Shown here one piece after another: positions 1 to 6,165 of a stretch of DNA of 7,983 nucleotides. The stretch covers positions 1 to 7,983 of the forward strand of contig CAJWRP010000082.1 in NCBI GenBank assembly GCA_913046025.1. The letters run 5' to 3'. A model generated the notes under the pieces. The model had not been told where the DNA came from, searched no databases, and saw only the letters and a program-made list of their open reading frames with translations. The translations under genes and the position numbers were made by a program. The stretch comes from an uncultured Chloroflexota bacterium. GTDB lineage: Bacteria > Chloroflexota > Dehalococcoidia > SAR202 > UBA11138. Positions within the stretch are counted from its first letter, which is position 1, and each line of letters opens with the position of its first letter.

Positions 1-234
1 CTGTAGGTCCCAAGCCATGTAAGCCGTATCCATGGGGCTTCGAGCGAAGGCCAGGGCTATAGACGTTCTCACGTTCATGGTTGTCGAGTGCTCAGAAGCC
101 AACGTGGCGGCCAGGAATGGGTTGTGCTTGGTCTCGTTTGTGGAGATGAAGTCGTATCCCAGTTCTTCGGCCTGGGTTGTATCCTCGGGTATCTGACGAA
201 TTCCCCTGCCCTGGACGTTCGTTCCGACCTTCAT
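1..234 (-). CDS. LLM-class F420-dependent oxidoreductase, N-terminal part (runs off left edge)
   Basis: The minus strand from an ATG at 234 is open for 78 codons to the window edge, so this is the N-terminal portion of a longer gene. The translation contains EELGYDFISTNETKHNPFL (residues 24-41), then TSIALAFARSPM (57-68) and the edge residues AYMAWDLQ. The glycine-tyrosine strand, the 'ST.ET.H.PF' segment and the 'SIALAF.RSPM..A..AWDLQ' block are what I expect of bacterial luciferase-like, F420-dependent oxidoreductases (TIM-barrel monooxygenase fold). These use reduced F420 or FMN to reduce or oxygenate small substrates in the cytoplasm. The start is supported by a strong Shine-Dalgarno AGGAGG (minus strand, plus positions 243-248) 8 nt upstream. 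The gene is divergent from the nitroreductase at 428. The substrate cannot be told, and FMNH2 use instead of F420 is possible because the C-terminal half is missing. Confidence 0.85.
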   Translation of the reverse strand, partial: MKVGTNVQGRGIRQIPEDTTQAEELGYDFISTNETKHNPFLAATLASEHSTTMNVRTSIALAFARSPMDTAYMAWDLQ

Positions 235-253
235 TTTGATCGCCTCCTGGTCG

Positions 254-270
254 TCAATCGTATCGATTGA
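254..270. promoter_or_regulatory. 17-bp perfect inverted repeat, candidate operator
   Basis: TCAATCG (254-260), spacer TAT, CGATTGA (264-270): seven-base arms pair without mismatch around a 3-nt centre. The site lies 20-36 bp upstream of the LLM oxidoreductase start. On the minus strand it contains TACGAT, a 4-of-6 match to a -10 box, so a dimeric repressor bound here would block that promoter or its early transcript. No regulator gene is in the window, and the -10 assignment is weak because no good -35 was found. Confidence 0.45.
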
Positions 271-286
271 TCCCAGCCTAACCTTT

Positions 287-307
287 GTTGGAGGTTGGAG
301 GTTGGAA
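287..307. repeat. Three tandem 7-bp units, GTTGGA(G/A)
   Basis: GTTGGAG (287-293), GTTGGAG (294-300) and GTTGGAA (301-307) follow each other without a gap in the spacer between the divergent LLM oxidoreductase and nitroreductase genes. This is a short heptamer microsatellite. It lies outside the -10 candidate and the ribosome sites, so no function is indicated. Copy number may vary by slippage. Confidence 0.7.
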
Positions 308-384
308 ATTCGACCTGCGGATTCTAGCAGACGAATGCAAAAAGGGGTTGTGAAGTGGAACATGAATGCCGGGCCGACCTCCTT

Positions 385-390
385 TATAAT
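385..390 (+). promoter_or_regulatory. -10 box candidate for the nitroreductase gene
   Basis: A consensus TATAAT lies 37 bp before the nitroreductase ATG, which would give a leader of about 30 nt. The hexamer at 17-bp spacing upstream (362-367, ATGAAT) is a poor -35, so the promoter may depend on an activator, or the match may be fortuitous. Confidence 0.4.
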
Positions 391-427
391 GGCATGGCCT
401 ATGAATTACGATTCGAGGAGATAACCT

Positions 428-1027
428 ATGAGCGCTGATATTGGCCTGTTTGAGGCCATGAATACCCAGAGGGCGATCCGATACCTCAAACCGGACCCCG
501 TGCCAGACGATTTGATTGCACAGCTAATGGAGGCTGCTATCCGTGCGCCCAGCGGAACCAACCAGCAGCAGTGGTCGTTTCTTGTGATAAAAGACCCGGA
601 ACTGAGGCGGCAGCTTGGCGACATTTACCAGAAGGCGGGGCGCGCAGCCATTCCGCGAATACAGTACGTAGAGGCAGAGAACAAGAAGCTTTTCAACTCG
701 GCGGTTTACCTAGTTGACCATCTGGGAGAGGCCCCGGTGCTGATTCTCGCCTGTATTTCCCATGGCGGGTCAACCGGGCTAACGACGGGCGCGTCCATAT
801 ACCCAGCCGTGCAGAATATCCTGCTGGCGGCTAGGGCTCTGGAACTAGGCAGTGTGCTGACAACCTTTCACAAGGCATATGAGGCTGAGGTAAAGGAAAT
901 CCTGGGCATACCTGAAAACGTGGAAACTGCAGCATTGTTACCCGTGGGATTTCTGGCGGACGGAGTACATTATGGTCCAACCAATCGACGCTCCCTCGAC
1001 CAGGTTGTCCATCGGGACCGGTGGTAG
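428..1027 (+). CDS. Nitroreductase family protein (FMN-dependent oxidoreductase)
   Basis: This 199-residue protein has the single-domain nitroreductase fold and the usual family length. Visible blocks are the N-terminal FMN-phosphate motif RAIRYL (15-20), APSGTNQQQW (40-49), the flavin-contacting GASIYPAVQN (121-130) followed by LLAARALELGS, LPVGF (171-175), and a C-terminal RRSLDQVVHRDRW (187-199) typical of family members. Such enzymes bind FMN, usually as homodimers, and use NAD(P)H to reduce nitro groups, quinones, enones or halogenated substrates; some act in flavin or cofactor metabolism. The substrate cannot be deduced. The start is set by GAGGAG at 415-420, 7 nt before the ATG. It is divergent from an F420-type oxidoreductase and 136 bp ahead of the crotonase gene, which has its own promoter candidate, so it is probably monocistronic. 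It is cytoplasmic: no signal peptide or membrane segment is seen. Confidence 0.92.
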   Translation: MSADIGLFEAMNTQRAIRYLKPDPVPDDLIAQLMEAAIRAPSGTNQQQWSFLVIKDPELRRQLGDIYQKAGRAAIPRIQYVEAENKKLFNSAVYLVDHLGEAPVLILACISHGGSTGLTTGASIYPAVQNILLAARALELGSVLTTFHKAYEAEVKEILGIPENVETAALLPVGFLADGVHYGPTNRRSLDQVVHRDRW

Positions 1028-1081
1028 CGCTTAGCCCTATATAAAGCAGCGTGCTGGCCTGGTTTTGCATTCAAATCTCAT

Positions 1082-1109
1082 TTGGTTATTGGCAAAACTT
1101 TGATACAAT
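1082..1109 (+). promoter_or_regulatory. Promoter candidate for the crotonase-aminopeptidase unit
   Basis: TTGGTT (1082-1087) and TACAAT (1104-1109) are separated by 16 bp. The -10 is preceded by TG at 1101-1102, forming the extended -10 pattern TGnTACAAT. Transcription would start near 1116, about 48 nt before the crotonase ATG. The site lies in the 136-bp spacer after the nitroreductase, where I see no convincing terminator. Confidence 0.5.
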
Positions 1110-1163
1110 TCCGGGCGAAGTTTAGCCAGTTTAGCAAAAGAATTTAAGCGTCGGAGTTGGCCC

Positions 1164-1943
1164 ATGACCTACGAATTCATAAATTACGAAAAAAAGGGCC
1201 ATATCGCCTACGTGACTATCAACCGTCCTGAGAGGCTGAACGCTCTTCACCCTCCGGCCAACCAAGAGCTTTACCACGCATTCAATGACTTCCGCGACGA
1301 CCCGGATGTGTGGGTTGCCATCGTCACTGGCATAGGCAAAAGAGCCTTCAGCGCAGGTAACGACCTCAAATACACCGCAGAGCACGGCAGGCGCGACCGT
1401 AGTCTCGATATTGCCCGGTTTGGCGGCATAACGTCCAACTTCGAGTGCTGGAAACCCATAATCGCAGCCGTTAACGGATTTGCATTAGGTGGCGGCTTCG
1501 AACTGGCGCTGGCCTGCGACATTATCATTGCCGCGGACCATGCGGAGGTAGGATTGCCAGAGCCGCGAGTAGGCCTGGTAGCTGGCGCAGGCGGAGTGCA
1601 CAGGCTTCCCCGGCACATCCCGCTGAAGATTGCCATGGGCATGCTTCTTACCGCAAGACGAATCCCGATTCTAGAAGCCCAAAAGCTAGGGTTAATTAAC
1701 GAGGTGGTGCCGTTGGCAGACCTCATGTCCACTGCAGAGCGCTGGGCCAACGAAATACTGGAGGTAGCGCCTTTGTCAGCCAGGGCCAGCAAGCAGATGG
1801 CCATGTCGGGCCTGGGCTGGCCGCTGGACGTTACCATGAGCCGCAACTACACCGAATATCAGAAGGCCGTAGCCTCAGAGGATTTTCTCGAAGGGCCAAG
1901 AGCCTTCGCAGAGAAACGCAAGCCCAACTGGAAGGGCGCTTAG
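1164..1943 (+). CDS. Enoyl-CoA hydratase/isomerase family protein (crotonase)
   Basis: This 259-residue protein has the standard length of a single-domain crotonase. It carries the oxyanion-hole segments FSAGNDL (62-68) and NGFALGGGFELALACD (104-119). The second acid segment is GLPEPRVGLVAGAGGVHRLP (130-149), and LTARRIPILEAQKLGLINEVVP follows. The two catalytic glutamates of true hydratases are both present, at E113 (in GGFEL) and E133 (in LPEP), so addition or removal of water on an acyl-CoA double bond is plausible. The GGVHRLP wording and the downstream block also recall carnitinyl-CoA dehydratase (CaiD-like) enzymes, so the substrate may be an unusual acyl-CoA rather than a beta-oxidation intermediate. 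The ATG at 1164 is preceded by GGAG at 1153-1156. The M1 aminopeptidase begins 52 bp after the stop with no terminator between, suggesting co-transcription. Cytoplasmic; family assignment is secure, substrate is not. Confidence 0.93.
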   Translation: MTYEFINYEKKGHIAYVTINRPERLNALHPPANQELYHAFNDFRDDPDVWVAIVTGIGKRAFSAGNDLKYTAEHGRRDRSLDIARFGGITSNFECWKPIIAAVNGFALGGGFELALACDIIIAADHAEVGLPEPRVGLVAGAGGVHRLPRHIPLKIAMGMLLTARRIPILEAQKLGLINEVVPLADLMSTAERWANEILEVAPLSARASKQMAMSGLGWPLDVTMSRNYTEYQKAVASEDFLEGPRAFAEKRKPNWKGA

Positions 1944-1995
1944 CTCTCCAAATCCACCAACCTAACTGAATCGCTCACACACAGAGGGTACTTAT

Positions 1996-4578
1996 ATGCC
2001 GAAATCTAACGCGATCCTGGTGCCAGCAAACGTCAAGCCTGTTAGGTACGAGATAACTCTGGAGCCCGACCTACAGGAATTCACTTTCAAAGGGAGGGTG
2101 GTGACGGAAGTCGAGATCCTAGAAGCAATCTCCTCAATTACGATGAACAGTATCGAAATTGAAGTGCAGAGTTGTGCCATCACTTTTAGTGGAAACAGAC
2201 TAGCTGCTCAGAATATTTCCTACGACGAAGAGCATGAGACGGTTACATTTGATTTCGGCAGCAGCCTTTCGGAGGGGCCAGCTTCCCTTGATATGGCCTT
2301 CACCGGTGATCTCAACGACAAGCTTCGCGGTTTTTACCGCAGCCAGTACCGAGACATCGATGGCAATGACCAGTGGATGGCATCAACGCAGTTCGAGTCG
2401 ACGGACGCTCGTCGGGCATTTCCGTGCTGGGATGAGCCCGCACTAAAAGCTATTTTCGACTTGACGCTTGTTATTCCGTCAGGCCTGACCGCGATCTCCA
2501 ATATGCCGGTAACCAGCGAGTCAGCTTCCGGCAGATCCAAGACCGTAACTTTTGCAGAGTCGCCCATTATGTCGACGTACCTGTTGGCATTTGTCATAGG
2601 CGATCTTTCGTATATCGAGCAGACAGGTGACAACGGCACTCTGATGAGAGTCTTCACCACCAGGGGGCGAGAAGAGCAGGGACGATATGCCCTGGACGCC
2701 TCTATCAGGCTGTTGAAGTTTTTCAATAACTACTTTGGTGTCCCATACCCGTTGCCCAAGATGGACCACATCGCCATTCCTGATTTCGCGGCAGGTGCCA
2801 TGGAGAACTGGGGCGCTATTACATACCGAGAGACCGCGCTGCTGGTAGACCCGACCAATACGTCGGCAGGAACCCGGCAAACGGTAGTTTCCATCATCGC
2901 CCATGAGATGGCCCACATGTGGTTCGGTGACCTAGTCACAATGGCCTGGTGGAACGACCTCTGGCTAAACGAGAGCTTCGCCTCCTGGATGGGCGACAAA
3001 GCAACTGACAACCTGTTCCCTGAATGGGAGGTATGGACTCAATTCGTATCAGCTGATACCAACCGAGGTCTCAGCCTGGACGGTCTTCGCAACTCACACC
3101 CAATAGATCAAGAGGTCAATAATCCTGACGAGATTGGCCAACTGTTCGACGCCATCAGCTACAGCAAGGGCGCGTCGGTACTGCGTATGCTGGAGACCTT
3201 CTTGGGAGCGGAGACCTTTCAAAGAGGCCTGCACCAGTACCTCACCAAACACCAGTACGATAATGCTGAGAGGAGTGACCTCTGGAATGCGCTTGGTGAC
3301 GCATCCGGCCAACCCGTTGCCGACATTATGGACACCTGGGTAATGCAGACGGGTTATCCTGTAGTTGACGTACAGCTTGAGCGCACATCTTCCGCAATAG
3401 ACGTGCATCTGTCCCAACGTAAGTTCACGTATGACGATATTCTGAATCCAGACGAGGATGACTCTGCGGTATGGCGAGTACCAATCGGCATAAAGTCAGG
3501 CCGAACCACCGCGACTCTTTTGATGAACGACCGCGAGATTGCCACTGCCATAGATGCTCCAGATGGCGAAAAGGCCTGGGTCAAGGTCAATACGGAGCAG
3601 ACAGGCTTCTATCGCGTTAAGTACTCGGCGGACGACCTTCTAAGCTTAGCCGGTCCCATCCGCAGCAAAGAGTTTTCGGCATCCGACAGGCTTGGTATAC
3701 AGAACGATGCCTACGCTCTTTGCAGGGCAGGCATGATTCCTGCCACAGAATTTCTGGCTATTGCAGAGGCCTACAAGAACGAGGACAACGCTCCTGTTTG
3801 CGCTGACCTGTCGTCCAACATGGGTGGCATGGAGACCTTGGTATGGGAAGAGTCGTTCTATAACGGGTTCCAGGCCTTCTCCCGCAGCATAATGGAAGAG
3901 ACGGGCAAAAAAACCGGCTGGGATCCTAAGCCTGGCGAGGGCCACCTGGACACGCTACTCCGCAGCACTGTGCTAAACCATCTCGGTGGTGCTGACGACG
4001 AGGACACCTTGCGAGAGGCTGCGGCGCGCTTTGCGGCCTACGCCGAGGATCCGGCTACTGTCAGTCCTGATATTCGTGGCATCGTGTTTGGTATGGCGGC
4101 CAAGAGAGGCAATCGCTCCACTTATGACGCTATGTGGGAGATGCGGGCGGCGGCAACCATGCAGGAGGAGAAGGTTCGATTCTTGTATGGGCTAACTGGA
4201 TTTGAACAGCCTGAGCTTCTACAGGAGACCTTGAATAGGGCTCTGGGCGACGAGATCAGAGCTCATGACGCAGTCTCTGTGATTGGCCTAACTGCCAGCA
4301 ATCACCAGGGCCGGAACTTGGCCTGGCAATTCCTCAAGGACAACTGGGCGGAATTGGACAGGCGCTACGGGGAGGGTGGATTCGCCTTGATGAGGCTCGT
4401 CTCAATTACTTCAGGCTTCACGACGCTGGAGATGCACGAGGACGTGGAGAAGTTCTTTACCGACCATCCTGCCCGTGGTGCGGAGCGGTCAATACGCCAA
4501 TCATTGGAGCGTATTCAGCTTAACCACGCGTGGCTTGAGCGCAACCGCAAAGAGCTTTCAGGCTGGTTTGTGGCGTAA
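1996..4578 (+). CDS. M1 family zinc aminopeptidase (gluzincin, ERAP1/APN-like, 860 aa)
   Basis: This metallopeptidase removes N-terminal residues from peptides. All hallmarks of family M1 are visible: the N-terminal beta domain with FPCWDEP (142-148); the exopeptidase motif GAMEN (267-271); the zinc site HEMAH (303-307) with the third ligand E326 in LNESFASW, 18 residues after the second histidine; and the transition-state tyrosine Y389 in ISYSKG. A beta-sandwich linker follows TWVMQTGYPVVDV (448-460). The C-terminal helical ERAP1_C-type domain begins near WVKVNTEQTGFYRVKY (528-543) and runs to the end, so the four-domain architecture is complete. There is no signal peptide or membrane anchor, so it is probably cytoplasmic and acts on imported or proteolysis-derived peptides. 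AGAGGG-like Shine-Dalgarno bases (AGAGGG, 1983-1988) lie 7 nt before the ATG. It follows the crotonase by 52 bp and converges on the M20 operon. Substrate preference cannot be read from sequence. Confidence 0.96.
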   Translation: MPKSNAILVPANVKPVRYEITLEPDLQEFTFKGRVVTEVEILEAISSITMNSIEIEVQSCAITFSGNRLAAQNISYDEEHETVTFDFGSSLSEGPASLDMAFTGDLNDKLRGFYRSQYRDIDGNDQWMASTQFESTDARRAFPCWDEPALKAIFDLTLVIPSGLTAISNMPVTSESASGRSKTVTFAESPIMSTYLLAFVIGDLSYIEQTGDNGTLMRVFTTRGREEQGRYALDASIRLLKFFNNYFGVPYPLPKMDHIAIPDFAAGAMENWGAITYRETALLVDPTNTSAGTRQTVVSIIAHEMAHMWFGDLVTMAWWNDLWLNESFASWMGDKATDNLFPEWEVWTQFVSADTNRGLSLDGLRNSHPIDQEVNNPDEIGQLFDAISYSKGASVLRMLETFLGAETFQRGLHQYLTKHQYDNAERSDLWNALGDASGQPVADIMDTWVMQTGYPVVDVQLERTSSAIDVHLSQRKFTYDDILNPDEDDSAVWRVPIGIKSGRTTATLLMNDREIATAIDAPDGEKAWVKVNTEQTGFYRVKYSADDLLSLAGPIRSKEFSASDRLGIQNDAYALCRAGMIPATEFLAIAEAYKNEDNAPVCADLSSNMGGMETLVWEESFYNGFQAFSRSIMEETGKKTGWDPKPGEGHLDTLLRSTVLNHLGGADDEDTLREAAARFAAYAEDPATVSPDIRGIVFGMAAKRGNRSTYDAMWEMRAAATMQEEKVRFLYGLTGFEQPELLQETLNRALGDEIRAHDAVSVIGLTASNHQGRNLAWQFLKDNWAELDRRYGEGGFALMRLVSITSGFTTLEMHEDVEKFFTDHPARGAERSIRQSLERIQLNHAWLERNRKELSGWFVA

Positions 4579-4688
4579 TTTATTTTTCTATAAAACGAGG
4601 CGACATGTAAGGTAATGCCAGGTCTATCTGAGGCTCACGGTTCGACAGGTCTCGACTTTGTAGAGGATGCTCGATGAAATCGGCACTC

Positions 4689-4713
4689 ACTACGAACGAT
4701 AAAACTTCGTGGT
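4689..4713. repeat. Hairpin, 8-bp stem with 9-nt loop
   Basis: ACTACGAA (4689-4696) can pair with TTCGTGGT (4706-4713) over eight positions, one of them a G-U wobble in plus-strand RNA, around a 9-nt loop. The 3' arm is the same segment used by the larger inverted repeat at 4704-4759, so the two structures cannot form together. No function is assigned. Confidence 0.4.
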
Positions 4714-4759
4714 AATGTCAGGAGCGGGTAGAAAAGTGTGACGGCAACTGCCACGAAGT
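4704..4759 (-). terminator. Long-loop inverted repeat, possible weak terminator of the M20 operon
   Basis: ACTTCGTGG (4704-4712) and CCACGAAGT (4751-4759) are perfect 9-bp inverted arms with 38 nt between them. Read on the minus strand, the second arm is followed directly by more T residues (the arm's final T plus TTT), about 50-100 nt beyond the M20 stop, where an operon terminator is expected. The loop holds a small GGCA/TGCC stem and a competing GTGAC/GTCAC pairing (4738-4742 with 4758-4762). The long loop and short T-run make it a weak intrinsic terminator at best; Rho-dependent ending is an alternative. Confidence 0.35.
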
Positions 4760-4776
4760 CACGGTGATTCCTTAAA

Positions 4777-4793
4777 GCTGACGGCTGAAGGCT
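4777..4793. repeat. Imperfect 7-bp tandem repeat, GCTGA(C/A)G
   Basis: GCTGACG (4777-4783) and GCTGAAG (4784-4790) are adjacent, followed by a partial third unit, GCT (4791-4793). The 7-bp period matches that of the unrelated repeat at 287-307. It sits just downstream of the M20 stop codon and has no evident function. Confidence 0.45.
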
Positions 4794-4807
4794 AATTGCT
4801 TGCCGCT

Positions 4808-6151
4808 CTACTCCGCCCCGTCGTAGAGTTCTTCAACTAGGCGCGAATTCTGGAAGCTCACGTACTGTTCCTTGGTCATCACAGGCGCGTGGTCATCTAG
4901 GACTTCCTTGGCTTTTGCAGAGCCTCCGACTAGCAGCTCAATCACTGCCATTGCCATAGCTTTGGCGGGGTTGATGACCCCTTGCACATAGTCTTGTATA
5001 ACGTAGTCTATGCTATGCCCGGCCCCTATGGCAGCGCCGGTGTATGGATGTATGACTGGCATGATCTGGCTAAGGTCGCCCATGTCAGTGGAGCCGCCGC
5101 GATTCAAATCGTCGGGATGCGTGATAATCTCGTTGGCAGGAACCAACTGCTCAGCATTCTCCCGGAAGATGCCTGTCATAGTAGGATTGTTGATCATTGG
5201 CATGTATCCAGGCAGCGTCACAATGCTAACCTTGCCGCCCATAATCAGCGCACCCGCACGCATGCAGCGGTCCATCTTCATGCTGCCATCTGCAATAGCC
5301 TCTGAAGTTCGGCCGCGGACACGCCCCTCGTAGCGCACATCCGCCGGCACCGAATTGACCGACACGCCGCCGTGGGTCATTATGCCGTGCATGCGAACGA
5401 TATTCTCGTTTTGCAGTGTCTCGTGCTGCGCGTTAAGGGCGTTCAGAGCTACCGTCGCCGCCTGAAGAGCGTTCACTCCCATGTGCGGCGAGGCTCCCGC
5501 GTGGGCCGCCGTGCCTATGAAGTTCACCAGCTTGGTCACGTGTCCATTGCTAGTGCCGCCTAGAGCAAACTTGCCATCCTCGGCTGAAGAAGAAGTGTGC
5601 ACCATCATCGCCATGTCTACGTCGTCAAATATGCCCAGCCGAATGAATTCCTGCTTGCCCGACATGAATCCCAGCTTGCCTTCTTTGTGTAGACCATACC
5701 GGAATCCGACGTCAATGAACTCCTCTGCCGGCAGGGCCATGAGAGCTACACTACCCGCCAACTCTTCTTGGACACCTGCTGCCATGAGGCCTACGGCAAC
5801 TCCAAGCATCATGCCGATCTGGCAGTGGTGGCCACATGCATGAGCCGCGCCGGTCTCCGAGTCGGCATGAGGATGCCCCAAAACACGAAGGGAGTCCAGC
5901 TCACCAATGACAGCTACGGTTGGGCCCGGCTGACCACCTCGCAAGTAGCCTTTGATGCCGGTCAAGGCGATGCCATCTTGGTGAGCTATCCCCAACTCGT
6001 CCAATTTGCTGCCCACATAGCAGGCAGTCTTGTATTCGTGAAAACCCGGCTCAGGGTTAACCAGAATCGTTTTTGATATATCGAGAAGCCAGTCGGTTCG
6101 ATCATCAATGGCCGCCTGAGCCATGGCTTTCAGTTCTTGAATCGTAGGCAT
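4808..6151 (-). CDS. M20 family amidohydrolase/peptidase, paralog A (447 aa)
   Basis: This is a metal-dependent hydrolase of amide bonds in the M20 superfamily, closest in layout to the amidohydrolase branch that includes AbgB (p-aminobenzoyl-glutamate hydrolase subunit) and N-acyl amino acid hydrolases. Visible sites are GELDSL (83-88), the metal motif HACGHH (104-109; C106 and H108 as probable ligands), the catalytic pair PAEE (141-144; E143 as base, E144 as ligand), H185 in MMVHTS, the dimerisation-domain block AAHAGASPHMGVNAL (215-229), GGVSVNSVPADVR (261-273), STDMGDLS (354-361) and H368 in PVIHPY. There is no signal peptide, so it is cytoplasmic. The start is preceded by GAGG (minus strand, plus positions 6160-6163) 8 nt upstream. 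It lies 14 bp after the stop of its paralog at 6166-7503, so the two are co-transcribed and probably arose by tandem duplication. The substrate is unknown; dipeptide, N-acyl amino acid or aryl-amide hydrolysis are all possible. Confidence 0.93.
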   Translation of the reverse strand: MPTIQELKAMAQAAIDDRTDWLLDISKTILVNPEPGFHEYKTACYVGSKLDELGIAHQDGIALTGIKGYLRGGQPGPTVAVIGELDSLRVLGHPHADSETGAAHACGHHCQIGMMLGVAVGLMAAGVQEELAGSVALMALPAEEFIDVGFRYGLHKEGKLGFMSGKQEFIRLGIFDDVDMAMMVHTSSSAEDGKFALGGTSNGHVTKLVNFIGTAAHAGASPHMGVNALQAATVALNALNAQHETLQNENIVRMHGIMTHGGVSVNSVPADVRYEGRVRGRTSEAIADGSMKMDRCMRAGALIMGGKVSIVTLPGYMPMINNPTMTGIFRENAEQLVPANEIITHPDDLNRGGSTDMGDLSQIMPVIHPYTGAAIGAGHSIDYVIQDYVQGVINPAKAMAMAVIELLVGGSAKAKEVLDDHAPVMTKEQYVSFQNSRLVEELYDGAE

Positions 6152-6165
6152 ATTTAAATCCTCGG

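Larger units (their letters stand above)
4579..4807. other. Convergent intergenic spacer, no gene
   Basis: These 229 bp separate the ends of the M1 aminopeptidase (plus) and M20 (minus) genes. No ORF with a ribosome site and no tRNA were found. The content is two mutually exclusive hairpins sharing a central arm (4689-4759) and a short heptamer-like repeat near 4777-4793, annotated separately. No GC-rich hairpin with a U-run follows the aminopeptidase stop on the plus strand. Confidence 0.6.

Noticed and set aside
236..424. 62-codon open frame in the spacer before the nitroreductase
   Set aside because: No recognisable motif or ribosome site, and it runs through the inverted repeat, the heptamer repeat and the nitroreductase -10 box, so it is more likely non-coding.
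1038..1045. TATATAAA just after the nitroreductase stop as an alternative -10
   Set aside because: No -35 at a suitable spacing, and the extended -10 at 1101-1109 is better placed for the crotonase gene.
1271..1846. 191-codon open frame on the minus strand opposite the crotonase
   Set aside because: It lies wholly inside a well-supported gene, has no family motif or convincing ribosome site, and is low-complexity in the way antisense shadows of GC-rich codons are.
4639..4645. GGTTCGA, like the T-loop of a tRNA or the end of tmRNA
   Set aside because: No matching T-stem, acceptor arm, anticodon arm or CCA is found around it.
4622..4652. AGGTCT occurring twice and TCGA repeats after the M1 gene
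   Set aside because: Short, irregular and not part of a stem with a T-run; expected by chance.
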